From NCBI RefSeq assembly GCF_042477335.2, contig NC_091246.1, positions 254,433,501-254,497,500 of the forward strand: a DNA stretch of 64,000 nt, in the 5' to 3' direction. The notes beneath the pieces were generated by a model, which saw only the letters and a list, made by a program, of their open reading frames with translations, searched no databases and was not told the DNA's origin. Positions 55,701-64,000 of the stretch are shown here, one piece after another. A program made the translations under genes and the position numbers. Position 1 is the stretch's first letter; every line of letters begins with the position of its first letter. Origin of the DNA: Ovis canadensis (Eukaryota; Chordata; Mammalia; Artiodactyla; Bovidae).

Positions 55701-58700
55701 CTCCCTCCGAATGAAACGGAAAATCTGTTTAGTCTTTCCGTGCCTTTTGGCTGCCGTGACCTTGCCGATGGACATGAAGCGGGGGAGAGTTAGGGTCCCA
55801 CCTGTGTCAGACCTCAAGGGGAGGAGGGTCCCGCCTGCCCCAGCTTGCCCACCTCTGCAAAGCGACCTTCCCTCCGGAGCCCATCTGCCCTTAGGTGCAC
55901 ATCGCTGGGCCTCACACAGGCAGCTGCTTCCTCCTCTCTCGAGACTGCACAGTGATGGCGTGCTCCCCCTGACTCGGCCTGGGCCCCGGGCTTTAGTGAG
56001 CTCCAGCCTGGCCCACTTGCCTGGACTGCTGCAGTGCCTTTCATTTAACTAGGCTTCCCCTCAAGCTTACTTGGGAGGCCCTGAGAATTCCTGCCACTCA
56101 CCTCTCACAAACTGATGACATCTTGGCCTCTGACATCTGTGGAGCTCAGCCAGGGAAGATGCTCTGGCAAATCAGACCGTCTATCGACCATGAGGGGTCC
56201 ATTTAGGGCCGTTGGGTCAGCCATGGTGCCTCCTGGCCCTGTGTGCTGCCCACAGACAGGGCGCGCAGCCCTCAGCACAGGCCTGAAGGCCGTGGTTTCT
56301 GACTTGCTTTTGCCCAGCCAGTTGCTGGGTCTTCTCTCACCCTGCAGTAGTGGGGCAGTGTTTTCAGGCGGAGAAGCCCAGGGGGTCCTGAGTCGTGCTG
56401 GGGAACTTCCCACTTCTGTGGGACACCCTGTGTAACTCCCCTGGAGAAGGAAACGGTGACCCACTGCCGTATTTCTTTACCACAAAGTCCCACGGATAGG
56501 AGCCTGGTGGGCTGCAGCCTACAGGGCCACAGAGCCAGACTGAGCACACACGCGCCGCAGGCGCTGAAAGCGAAAGGTGGCTGCAGCCGTGTCCGACTCC
56601 CTGCAGCCCCATGCACTGCAGCCTGCCCCGCCCCTCTGTCCATGGACTGTGCGCGCCCCGGGCCCCATGTGATTCTGAGAGGCTGCGCCTGCGCCCTCTG
56701 CTGGCGGGGCGCCTCAGCGTGGGGACTAACTGGGCGGGTAAACAGACGTCCCGCTGGAGCCAGGTGCTTGATGGCGAAGTTGACCTTTCAGTCAGCTCCT
56801 GCATCCCTGCCAGTCTGACACAGTTGGTTTGGCAGCAGCTGGTATTTCATGATGAAGGCAATGGCAACCCACTCCAGTGCTCTTGTCTGGAAAATCCCAT
56901 GGGCGGAGGAGTCTGGTGGGCTGCAGTCCATGGGGTCGCTAAGAGTTGGACAGGACTGAGCAACTTCACTTTCACTTTTCATTTTCATGCATTGGAGAAG
57001 GAAATGGCAACCCACTCCAGTGTGATTGCTTGGAGAATCCCAGGGACGGGGGAGCCTGGTGGCCTGCTGTCTGTGGGGTCGCACCGAGTTGGACACGACT
57101 GAAGCGACTTAGCAGCAGCAGCATTTCATGAAAGTCACCACAGGCCTAGAAACGAGCTCGTTTTTCTGAGAACCTCCAGTTGAGAGAGTTAGGCCAGAGG
57201 TTGGCCACACCCTGTCCATTAATAAGGCGAAGTGGGGCTGTGAAGGGGGCCTCGCCTGGAGCAGCACGTGGGGAAGGCTGGGCGGGAAGCGGGGCGGCGC
57301 GGGCGAGGCCTCCCCAGCCCCCGGGAGGGCCCGGGGCCGCGGGGCAGCTGCTGGGCCGGCCCCAGCCCGGGGCTGCGGGAGCAGGGCGCTTGCCTGCCGT
57401 CCGCAGCAGCGTCCCCGCGGCCGCCCCGGAGCCCCCGGGCGGCTCTCCCCGGCCGTTGCCCTCGGGGGGGTCTGACGCGCGGCCCTTCCTCCCCACAGCT
57501 GCTTACCGCAACCTTGGCCAGAACCTGTGGGGGCCCCACAGGTATGGGTGCCTGTCGGGGGTCCGGGTGCGGACGGTGGTTTCGGGGTCGTGCGCCGCCC
57601 ACAGCCTCCTCATCACCACGGAAGGGAAGCTGTGGAGCTGGGGTAAGTACCCGGGGTCGCGGTAACCCACGGAGCGGGGCGCGCCGGGGGGCTGGCGGCC
57701 TCCGTCCTCGGGGTGGGGGACCCTCAGCTGCCCCCGCTCCTGTGTGTCCTCTCTTCGCCACGCCCAGCCAGCCTGCCCCCAGGGCACGCCGCTGGTCTCT
57801 GCCCTCCTGCCTGGTTTCGAGCGGTTCGCCCCCGCTTTCTCGGCATCCTCTTTAAGCAGCCCTCTCCCGAACATTCCGACTGAACCTGCCGCTGTCTGAG
57901 ATCGAGGGGCCTAGAACTGAATCCTATCTTATTTTAGGCTTGCGGTCCCCCCCAGCACCCAGCACAGTATGACGTAGACCTCTGTTCCTGCCACTTTAAA
58001 TGCCACCAGCTTTCACATCCGCCACGCGGTGACACCAGCCCAAGTCTCTGCCCGGCTGTTCCGCAGTTTCTTACTCCGTTTGCCCAGTTAACTCTCCAGA
58101 AGTCATCTGCTTGCCCTGCTCCTGGACTCCCTGGCCTGGGTGCGGGGGAGCTGTCCCTGTCTCTGCGCCTCCCTCCCATTTCAGGGTCCCCTGCAGCGGG
58201 CTTCTGTGCCAAGAGCCCGATTCCTCTTGCAGATCCTTCGTGCAGGCTCTGGCTGAGGCTCTGTCTCGTCCACGCCCTCTGCTGGCTCCGAGACTCTTCT
58301 TTCCGCGGGGGGTGTTGGCATTGATCCTCACCCTTTGTTTCTGGCCCTTTGGCTAGCTTTGCGTCCATATGACTGCATTTTTATTTTGGGCTGTTTGAAC
58401 CATTTTTTGCAATTTCATGAGCGGCTGTACCAAAGTCCAAATACATTAACATCTGTTGTCTTCCCTGCACTCTGCTAATTTTGTGATTCTGTTGAAAAAA
58501 AGCTAAGCAGTGTGTCTGGCCCAAATTTAAACTTTGGAGTTTCTTGGTGACACAATGGCACTGCCACGCTTTTCACTTTCTCCTGGTGGGCACCAAGCTC
58601 TGTCTCTCCCCCAGAACGTTCCTCCTGCTCACGGTCCCCAACGCTGGATGCAGCCTCCTGCGTCGGGGTCCCCAACTTCAGGTGTCTTTATTTCTCATCT

Positions 58701-61700
58701 TTCTGCTGAATTTCACTCATGTGTTTCTGAAAACGTCCCCTCTCTTGAACCTGTGGGCAGAGAACGATTGAAAAAGCTGTGCCCCAGAACCAAGATGTGT
58801 CCGATGAGCAGACTCGTCACTGTGGGGCAAGGCAGGGCCGGGGGGACGAGCTACAGGGGGTGTCCCGAGTCCACGGTGAGGCCCGGGAGCATTAGTGCAG
58901 GGGCCCGGAACTCACGGGGTCTGCATGTGCCAGCCACCTGGGCCCCTCATGTTTGCAGAGGAATCGTGCCCCAGCTTGTTCTTGCCTTTCACAGTGAACT
59001 TGGGCAGTTTCCACTTGACGCTGGTGTCCCTCTATCCCCCTGGAGCACTGTAATCAGAGCCTGAGGATGGTTTTCCTCTTGTAATGGCAACCAGTCACCT
59101 CTTCCTGAGCCCTGTCCAGGCCAGCTGGGGCTCACCATTGTGGCTTTCCTCGTCCCCTTTCATGACTGCAAGGTCAAAGTTCATTGTTGGGGAAGGATAT
59201 GGAAACCTCCCATGGTTTCCAAATTGCCTGGCTTTCTGGTCCCATAAAATCTCCCAAAATGTTTATTTACAAGTGTGGTTCTTAGACCTGGGAGAGGCCC
59301 ACCGAGCGGTTTAGATTTGAAACTACTGTGACCTGAGTTGAAAGCTTAGGTAAGATGAAGGGCAGGCCAGCCTTCTGGCCCACCCAGCCCTCCATGTTTG
59401 CTTGGAGCTAAAAGGCTCTGTTAGGGGGTGGGTGTGGGTGTCATGCTCAGTCATGGGTGACTGTGACCCCAGGGACTGCAGCCCGCCAGGTTCTTCTGTC
59501 CATGGGATTTTAAAGGCAGGAATACTGGAGTGGGTTGCTATGCCCTCCTCCAGGGAATCTTCCCGACCCAGGGTTCAATCCTGTATCTCCTGAATTAGCA
59601 GGCGGGTTCTTTACCACTGTGCCACCTGGGAAGCCCTGGGGGGCTGTGCAGTGCAGGGGGCCGGGCAGGGCTCAGCCTCCTGGAGCCTTCCTGCCCCGAT
59701 TCCATGCCAGCACAGCCCAGAGGTGGAGGGGGCCCGTGTCCAGGGAGAGCCTGTGTTCAGAGCTCTGTGTTCTGGCCTTGGGCCATCGCTGGGGTTCACA
59801 TGGCTAAGGGTCCTGTGAAGGCTGACCGGCAGGAGGTAGGGTTGGAGAGAAGTGCAAGGTCTATGGTAGACGCCCAGAGCACTGCGGGAGTCAGACTCCT
59901 GCGAGGCAGGTGTTACTGTCTTAAAATACCTCAGAGTGGAGCGGATGAGGGGATTGGCGTCTGGCAGGAACGGGGAGAAGTGAGAGCTGTGAGTTTCCAT
60001 GAGCTCGTCCGCTCGTGTGTGACGTCCTGGCTGAACCTGCTTTGTACCATTTCCCTGGAGGACAGAGCTGACGAAAATGCCAGGATGGGTCCCAGCCCTG
60101 CCCCAGAAAAGAGGGTCAGAGCAGGTGAGGTGGTGGCTGGCGGCTGCCCGCAAAAGGGACTCTAGGGACGGCTCTGCACATCTTACCTGGCCCCCCAACT
60201 CTCCCCGGCGGCCTTGAAAGGCTGGCATCGCCTGCAGCGCCGGGCTTGCTGTTGCCCGCCTCTCAGCTGCGGGTTTGGGGGGCGCCTCTTGGGAGACCCC
60301 GACTCGCCCTGTGGCTGCCCTGGCCGCCCTGTCCCTCCTTCCCGCTGTACCTGCCCTGCTCCTGACCCACAGGGCGAAATGAGAAGGGGCAGCTGGGCCA
60401 CGGCGACACCAAGAGAGTTGAAGCCCCCAGACTCATCGAGGGGCTCAGCCACGAGGTGATTGTGTCTGCGGCGTGTGGGAGGAACCACACCTTGGCCTTG
60501 ACGGGTAAGGAAGGGCCACTTCCCTCCAAATGGGGTCAGAGGCCAAATAATCCAGCTGGGTTGGGGGTGGAGCTGCCCCCGTGACTCATGGTCACAATCA
60601 TAAAGATGCCCAGGGAGCCTGGTGGGCAGCTTCTCAAGGCATCGTGAGCCACACCCACGGGTGTCAGTGGCCAAAGTTATGGGGGGGGGGGGGTCTAGTG
60701 CCGGGCAGTGGCTCTGCTCTGAGGTGTCCACCCTACCCCCTTGTGGAAAATTGCCTCACTTGCGTTCTTCCTGGCAAAGGAGCTGTTTTTCTGATTTTCC
60801 AGCCTTTGATTCTGAGTCTCGTTCAGGGTCCTCAGCGTTGTTTTCCCTTTGCTAACGATGTCGTTTTCTCCTTCCAGAAACGGGCTCTGTGTTTGCCTTT
60901 GGAGAGAACAAGATGGGGCAACTGGGCCTCGGCAACCAGACCGACGCGGTGCCCAGCCCCGCGCAGGTGCGGCCCGCGCCCCCTTGGGGCCTCTGCTCCT
61001 CTCTGTTTCGGGGCTGGGTTTTCTGGGGGGTCAGGCATCTCTCCCCCTCGTTTGAGTTGCTGGCTCCTTTCTAAAAGCAGGGTCTCAATGCTTTGAGTGG
61101 ATCAGGTTTAACAGACAGCCACAGTTGAAGAACGTCCTAGAAACAGGTTTTTATTCCGACTGGAAATAATCTGTTCCAGAGGCCTGTGTGAAGCCTGTTC
61201 TGTTCTGCAGTGAGAATTGTTCCATGGATGTGATTTGTCTTTGTCTGAAAATACTTTTTGAGTTTTGACCTCGTAACGAGTGACTTGCCAGGTGCTCAGC
61301 ACACAAATAGGTTAGGTCATCTCTTGTTCCTGAAAAACTCTGGAGTCAGCTGGGGGCTGGGATTTATACCTAAATATTGAACTTCTGCCATAAGGCAGCA
61401 GGAGGCTCGTGAGTGTCTTTTAGGGGAGGGACTCTGACGTCGTAGTCTGAAAAAGAGACCTTGGACAAATACACCTGTCGTTTGGAGGATTTTTGAAATG
61501 TTGTTTTGTCAGCCATTTGCTCTGCAGTGGGATGAGACTGTTTCAGAGTGAGCCAGGCCGGGTCAGAGCCCGAGGCTCAGCGACCCCTCCCAGTCTCATT
61601 GCCTTTTCCCCTGATTTCCTGCAGTGCTGACACTGCTCGCCCCCCGGCTTCTCCAGTCTGGCTTCCCCAGGCTGATTAGTTTGCAATAGAGAATCTTAAG

Positions 61701-62383
61701 CGCTTTCTCAGATTTGTGTCCAAACCCCATGTTAAATTACTCAGGGCCTTTGCTGTCTTCTACCTCCTAATTTCAGACCATTATATTTTCTATTCACACC
61801 TTCAATTAAGGCTAATTAGCCAGCAGCTCTTAAAGTAGTAAAAGAACATAAACCAGTTCATTTTACTGGTTAGCAGGAATGCTTATGAAAGCTTTTCCTT
61901 TTAAAGTCGCCCGACATCCGAGGTAGTGACGAGAGGGAAATGTGGGGGCTGAATGGGATTCTGGTTTGTTTCCTTGGACCCTCTTGCCCACAGCCCCAGT
62001 CAGTTGAATTCAGTGTTCACTGGGCACTAGAATGTGTGAGGCCCCCCGTTTTGAGAGTTAGAGAGACCCAGGGACATGATTTGCGTATCTGGAACTGATT
62101 CTGTACTGGGCGGTGGTTCTTTACATATGTGCAAAGCCTTTGCCTTCAGCATTGTTGAGTCCATTAGAAATCCTTAGTAGCCTAGTAATTGTTTCACACC
62201 AACCTGTGGAGACTTTATCAATCTTTAAAAAAAAAAATGTCTGAAAGTCTGCTGTCTTTTCTTTTCAGATAATGTACAACGGCCAGCCAATTACCAAAAT
62301 GGCCTGTGGGGCGGAATTCAGTATGATAATGGACTGCAAAGGGAACCTCTATTCCTTCGGGTGCCCTGAATACGGTCAGCTGG
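49435..62383 (+). CDS. RCC2: RCC2 (TD-60), 5' half, six coding exons
   Basis: RCC2 is an RCC1-family beta-propeller protein. By family knowledge it associates with mitotic centromeres and the chromosomal passenger machinery. It acts on small GTPases (RalA exchange, binding of Rac1 and Arf6) and affects spindle assembly, cell spreading and migration. Exons join in phase: 49435-49713, 54481-54574, 57499-57642, 60373-60504, 60878-60966 and 62269-62383, giving residues 1-284 plus one base of codon 285. All introns are GT-AG. Residues 1-93 are a basic, serine/glycine-rich disordered tail. RCC1 repeats begin near residue 100 with 'LLIFGATNWDLIG'. They show 'LWSWG...GQLGHGD', 'VFAFG...GQLGLGN' and 'LYSFG...GQLG', plus the RCC1 signature AACGRNHTLAL. 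The start codon is in good context (A at -3). The remaining roughly 240 residues lie beyond the window. No frameshift or stop is seen. Confidence 0.97.
49714..54480 (+). other. RCC2: RCC2 intron after coding exon 1
   Basis: About 4.8 kb. The first 670 bases are still CpG island, with a C13 run at 50343-50355. The rest is repeat-poor, with one clear MIR. The branch/acceptor region has a (CT)n polypyrimidine tract at 54461-54475. No nested gene is recognised. Antisense ORFs of up to 279 codons (53734-54573) are not supported. Confidence 0.8.
50735..50850 (-). repeat. MIR SINE in RCC2 intron
   Basis: Antisense MIR: 'gtgaggaaattggggcacag' and 'gcccaaggtcacgtggagct'. Confidence 0.75.
54481..54574 (+). 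CDS. RCC2: RCC2 coding exon 2 (residues 94-124)
   Basis: Acceptor ctctctgtag, donor CAAG/gtatga. Encodes KLEGSKCKGQ through the first propeller strand LLIFGATNWDLIG and KEVPKQQ. Leaves one base of the next codon. Confidence 0.96.
54605..54765 (-). repeat. MIR SINE in RCC2 intron
   Basis: Antisense MIR 30 bases past the donor: 'tttgcccagggcgacacagt' and 'gggtttgaacccacgtcttc'. Confidence 0.8.
56428..56548 (+). repeat. Bov-A SINE, diverged
   Basis: 'ctggagaaggaaacggtgac' through 'cagagccagactgagcac'. Confidence 0.75.
56572..56646 (-). repeat. Bov-A fragment, inverted relative to the preceding copy
   Basis: 'gctgcagccgtgtccgactc' to 'cccctctgtccatgga', antisense. Only 24 bases separate it from the sense copy. 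Confidence 0.78.
56691..56704 (-). promoter_or_regulatory. CTCF-type core motif
   Basis: gcgccctctgctgg. The reverse complement CCAGCAGAGGGCGC meets the core at every constrained position. Confidence 0.5.
56853..57122 (+). repeat. Bov-A2 SINE (dimer)
   Basis: Two Bov-A units with linker 'ttcattttcatgcattgg' and an AGC tail. Target-site duplication atttcatga at 56844-56852 and 57123-57131. Confidence 0.93.
57499..57642 (+). CDS. RCC2: RCC2 coding exon 3 (residues 125-172)
   Basis: Acceptor ctccccacag, donor TGGG/gtaagt. Encodes AYRNLGQNLWG...VVSGSCAAHSLLI...GKLWSWG, a complete propeller blade segment. It is CpG-rich and embedded in a small GC-rich patch (about 57230-57720). Confidence 0.97.
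58273..58285 (-). promoter_or_regulatory. CTCF-type core motif
   Basis: cgccctctgctgg, reverse complement CCAGCAGAGGGCG. Same orientation as the motifs at 56691 and 63013. Confidence 0.42.
59440..59636 (-). repeat. Bov-tA SINE in RCC2 intron
   Basis: Antisense: 'catgctcagtcatgggtgac' to the reversed head 'gccacctgggaagccctg'. Confidence 0.88.
60373..60504 (+). CDS. RCC2: RCC2 coding exon 4 (residues 173-216)
   Basis: Acceptor ctgacccacag, donor ACGG/gtaagg. Encodes GRNEKGQLGHGDTKRVEAPR, then a helix-like segment and the RCC1 signature AACGRNHTLAL. It completes the repeat begun in the previous exon. Confidence 0.97.
60505..60877 (+). other. RCC2: short RCC2 intron
   Basis: 373 bases with a G13 run at 60681-60693 that may be length-variable. 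No repeat recognised. Confidence 0.85.
60878..60966 (+). CDS. RCC2: RCC2 coding exon 5 (residues 217-246)
   Basis: Acceptor tctccttccag, donor CAG/gtgcgg, ends in phase 0. Encodes ETGSVFAFGENKMGQLGLGN and TDAVPSPAQ. Confidence 0.97.
60967..62268 (+). other. RCC2: RCC2 intron after coding exon 5
   Basis: 1.3 kb of repeat-poor unique sequence. An A11 run at 62227-62237 lies shortly before the acceptor. Confidence 0.85.
62269..62383 (+). CDS. RCC2: RCC2 coding exon 6 (residues 247-284), last exon in window
   Basis: Acceptor cttttcttttcag, donor CTGG/gtacgc. Encodes IMYNGQPITKMACGAEFSMI and CKGNLYSFGCPEYGQL. The RCC1 signature position usually held by His is Phe here (ACGAEFSM). One base of the next codon is left over. 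The next exon is not found by the window end. Confidence 0.97.
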
Positions 62384-62959
62384 GTACGCAAGCCCATTTT
62401 TAAAAAGCTCTGTGATATAACTGTATGTTTAAAACCAGCAGTCAGTGTGGGGCTGCACACACGTGCTAGAAATGTGGGTAATTGATCGCAGATAATGGCC
62501 TTGATCCATTAACTGGATGTCCCATTTGTGACCAGCATGTCGTAACTCACGGGGCTGTGGAGTCCGACAGGGACTTGCCTTAATGAAAGTCAGGGCGTGA
62601 GTCTGTCAAAGGGTTTTTTTCTCATTTGGGAATTCATTTTTATATAAAATGATTTCAAGGTTTTTTTTCTTTACCAATTTTTAATCAAACCTATGTTCAT
62701 TCACTTTCGTGTTTAAAGACTGGCCTTTATCAAAAGTGAGGAAATTATACAAGAGTAAGGTGGTTTTGAACACCCTGGCCTGGCCACTGTTTCAGGCATA
62801 CGGAAGAGCCAAAATCATTTGAAAGCAGGATCCCCTTCCGGATTTTCAGCCCTAAACAGAACGGGTGAAACTGACTTACATTTCACTGAGTAGAAAAGTC
62901 AGACTCAGAAGGAACCGGCAGTGAGTGGAGGGACTCCTTTTGGAAGAGTCCTGCTTTTC
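62384..62959 (+). other. RCC2: RCC2 intron, repeat-poor part
   Basis: AT-rich unique sequence with no exon that continues RCC2. Confidence 0.7.
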
Positions 62960-63012
62960 CAAGGTCTCCGTTTTCCCTCCCCGCGTCTCCCAGCCCCTGG
63001 CGGCGCGGCGCG

Positions 63013-63031
63013 GGCGCCCCCTGCTGGCCAC
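63013..63031 (-). promoter_or_regulatory. CTCF-type binding motif
   Basis: ggcgccccctgctggccac, identical to the motif at 5528-5546, and a near-perfect CTCF core on the minus strand. It lies at the upstream edge of the intronic island. Confidence 0.65.
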
Positions 63032-63104
63032 GTGGCCGCTGGCGCGCGGGCTCCTCGGCGCCCGGCCGGGCTCCGCGGCATTCGGGCGCGGGGCTGGGAG
63101 GCGG

Positions 63105-63113
63105 TATAAATAG
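63105..63113 (+). promoter_or_regulatory. TATA box
   Basis: TATAAATAG preceded by a GC-rich block (gaggcgg). This is the textbook TATA arrangement and would place initiation near 63135-63140. Confidence 0.55.
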
Positions 63114-63270
63114 ACGCAGGGAACAGCGCCTTTGTGAGACTAAATATACCTTAGTCAGAAGTGAGTGAGCAGGAACAGCCCCGTGCACACGCCTCTTGGT
63201 TGCCAGGGAGTTGCCAGAGCCTGCCGGAGAAACCGTCTCCGTGGCGTGGGCGCCGGCGCCGGCCGGCGAA

Positions 63271-63399
63271 GCGCCGGAAGTGAGCCCCGGCCTGCTTCCG
63301 GAAACGCCGCGGGGCGCCGGAAGTGAGCCCCGGCCTGCCTCCGGAAACGCCACGGGGCGCCGGAAGTGAGCCCCGGCCTGCTTCCGGAAACGCCGCGGG
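63271..63399. repeat. 43-bp tandem repeat with ETS motifs, three copies
   Basis: Units start at 63271, 63314 and 63357. Each contains the ETS/GABP consensus CCGGAAGTG. Copies 1 and 3 also have CTTCCGG, an inverted ETS core, 20 bases later. Copy 2 has lost it through a single T-to-C change. The array holds five ETS cores within 129 bases. Confidence 0.93.
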
Positions 63400-63900
63400 G
63401 GCAGCCCGCTCTTCCTGCCTCTTCAGGCGACCGGCGGGTAGGTGCTCTGTCCGGGACATGCGGCGCCCTTGGCGACGGCGACGCGGCTGATGTTGAGTGA
63501 GCAACTCCCGGGCGCCCGTCCCCGCTGCGGCGGGATGCCTAGACGCCCGGGCTTGTTAGGCTCGCCGAAACGGGCTCCGGGGGACTGGCCTCGGCTGTGT
63601 CTGTGGAGCCCGTTAGTCTTAACTCCGCAGCTTGTTGGAGAACCCGCCCTCGGTCCCGTTGTCTGCACCCAGGGTGGTCTCGGGGAATTAGAGCTTGAGC
63701 TGTGAGCTGTGCACGCGCCCCCGCGACAGTTTCCGGGTCAGCGCAGCAGAGACAGCAGCGCGCCTGGTTCCGACAGCCGCTGTAGTATGTTGGGTCGCTG
63801 GGACGGGTTGGCCTTTCTGGCCCGTGGAGGGCCCTCGGAGGCCCCGACGTGGGCACGGAGCAGTTCAGCCTATGGGTATGAGAGCCTCCCGCGTGTCTGG

Positions 63901-64000
63901 CCCCAGCCCAGCCTTAGCCGCGCAGACGCAGGGGTTTTACAAAACTCCCTGTTAGGGATCGTGCCCTTGGGTGTTTCTTATTCTGATTTCTGTTCATTTT
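63901..64000 (+). other. RCC2: RCC2 intron, window end
   Basis: Unique sequence after the intronic island. No exon seen. Confidence 0.6.

Larger units (their letters stand above)
54575..57498 (+). other. RCC2: RCC2 intron after coding exon 2
   Basis: About 2.9 kb. It contains one MIR and three Bov-A units, two of them in inverted orientation. A CTCF-like motif and a GC-rich run at 57230-57497 lead into the next exon. The 55.0-56.4 kb part is unassigned unique sequence. Confidence 0.8.
57643..60372 (+). other. RCC2: RCC2 intron after coding exon 3
   Basis: About 2.7 kb, mostly unassigned unique sequence with one Bov-tA and one CTCF-like motif. No nested gene recognised. Confidence 0.8.
62960..63900. 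promoter_or_regulatory. intronic CpG island, candidate alternative promoter
   Basis: CpG-dense sequence starts abruptly at about 62,970 inside the intron and runs to roughly 63,900. In order it holds a CTCF core (63013-63031), a TATA box (63105-63113), a three-copy repeat with ETS motifs (63271-63399), a pyrimidine-rich initiator-like stretch (63409-63424) and a 5' splice site (GT at 63438). No exon of RCC2 lies inside it. Promoter activity is inferred, not shown. Confidence 0.65.

Noticed and set aside
57268-57855. 195-codon ORF around RCC2 exon 3
   Set aside because: Reads through the exon in another frame. The in-phase RCC2 exon with proper splice sites explains the region.
59611-60228. 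205-codon antisense ORF in an RCC2 intron
   Set aside because: It partly covers the tRNA head of a Bov-tA SINE, and no family is recognisable.
63105-63260. Small nuclear RNA gene downstream of the TATA box
   Set aside because: No proximal sequence element is visible upstream and the downstream sequence resembles no snRNA I know. A polymerase II promoter reading is simpler.

Overview
This is vertebrate nuclear DNA from a ruminant, most likely a bovid. The evidence is the density of BovB LINE fragments, their Bov-A/Bov-tA SINE derivatives and CHR-type tRNA-derived SINEs. BovB with Bov-tA is diagnostic of pecoran ruminants, and CHR SINEs of cetartiodactyls. Older mammalian repeats (MIR, L2, MER5, MaLR and other LTRs, L1) lie beneath them. 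Cattle, sheep and goat cannot be told apart from this sequence alone.

Layout: positions 1 to about 47,900 are intergenic. I found no credible protein-coding exon there. The region is a mosaic of interspersed repeats, many nested, plus several minisatellites and a few CTCF-like motifs, separated by unassigned unique sequence. The longest mobile-element reading frame is a 5'-truncated BovB reverse transcriptase at 14.4-16.6 kb with one frameshift and one in-frame TAG.

From about 47,980 a large CpG island begins. It leads into the 5' half of RCC2 (RCC1-like protein TD-60) on the + strand. Six coding exons were placed by splice sites, reading-phase continuity and recognisable RCC1-repeat protein: 49435-49713, 54481-54574, 57499-57642, 60373-60504, 60878-60966 and 62269-62383. 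Together they encode about the first 284 of roughly 520 residues; the rest of the gene lies beyond the right edge. A 3' splice site 8 bases before the ATG suggests a further noncoding first exon in the island, but a TATA-like element just upstream of the ATG leaves an alternative start open. In human, from memory, RCC2 sits between PADI6 and ARHGEF10L, with a long gene-poor interval 5' of RCC2, which fits the empty left three quarters of this window.

The most interesting unexplained structure is at 62,960-63,900, in the intron after the last visible exon. It is a second CpG island holding a consensus CTCF core, a canonical TATA box, a 43-bp unit repeated three times with ETS-type CCGGAAGTG in every copy, and then a good 5' splice site. 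It looks like an alternative or nested promoter. No prokaryotic-type system, CRISPR array or RNA gene was seen. Family names for repeats rest on recognition by eye, so their edges are approximate.
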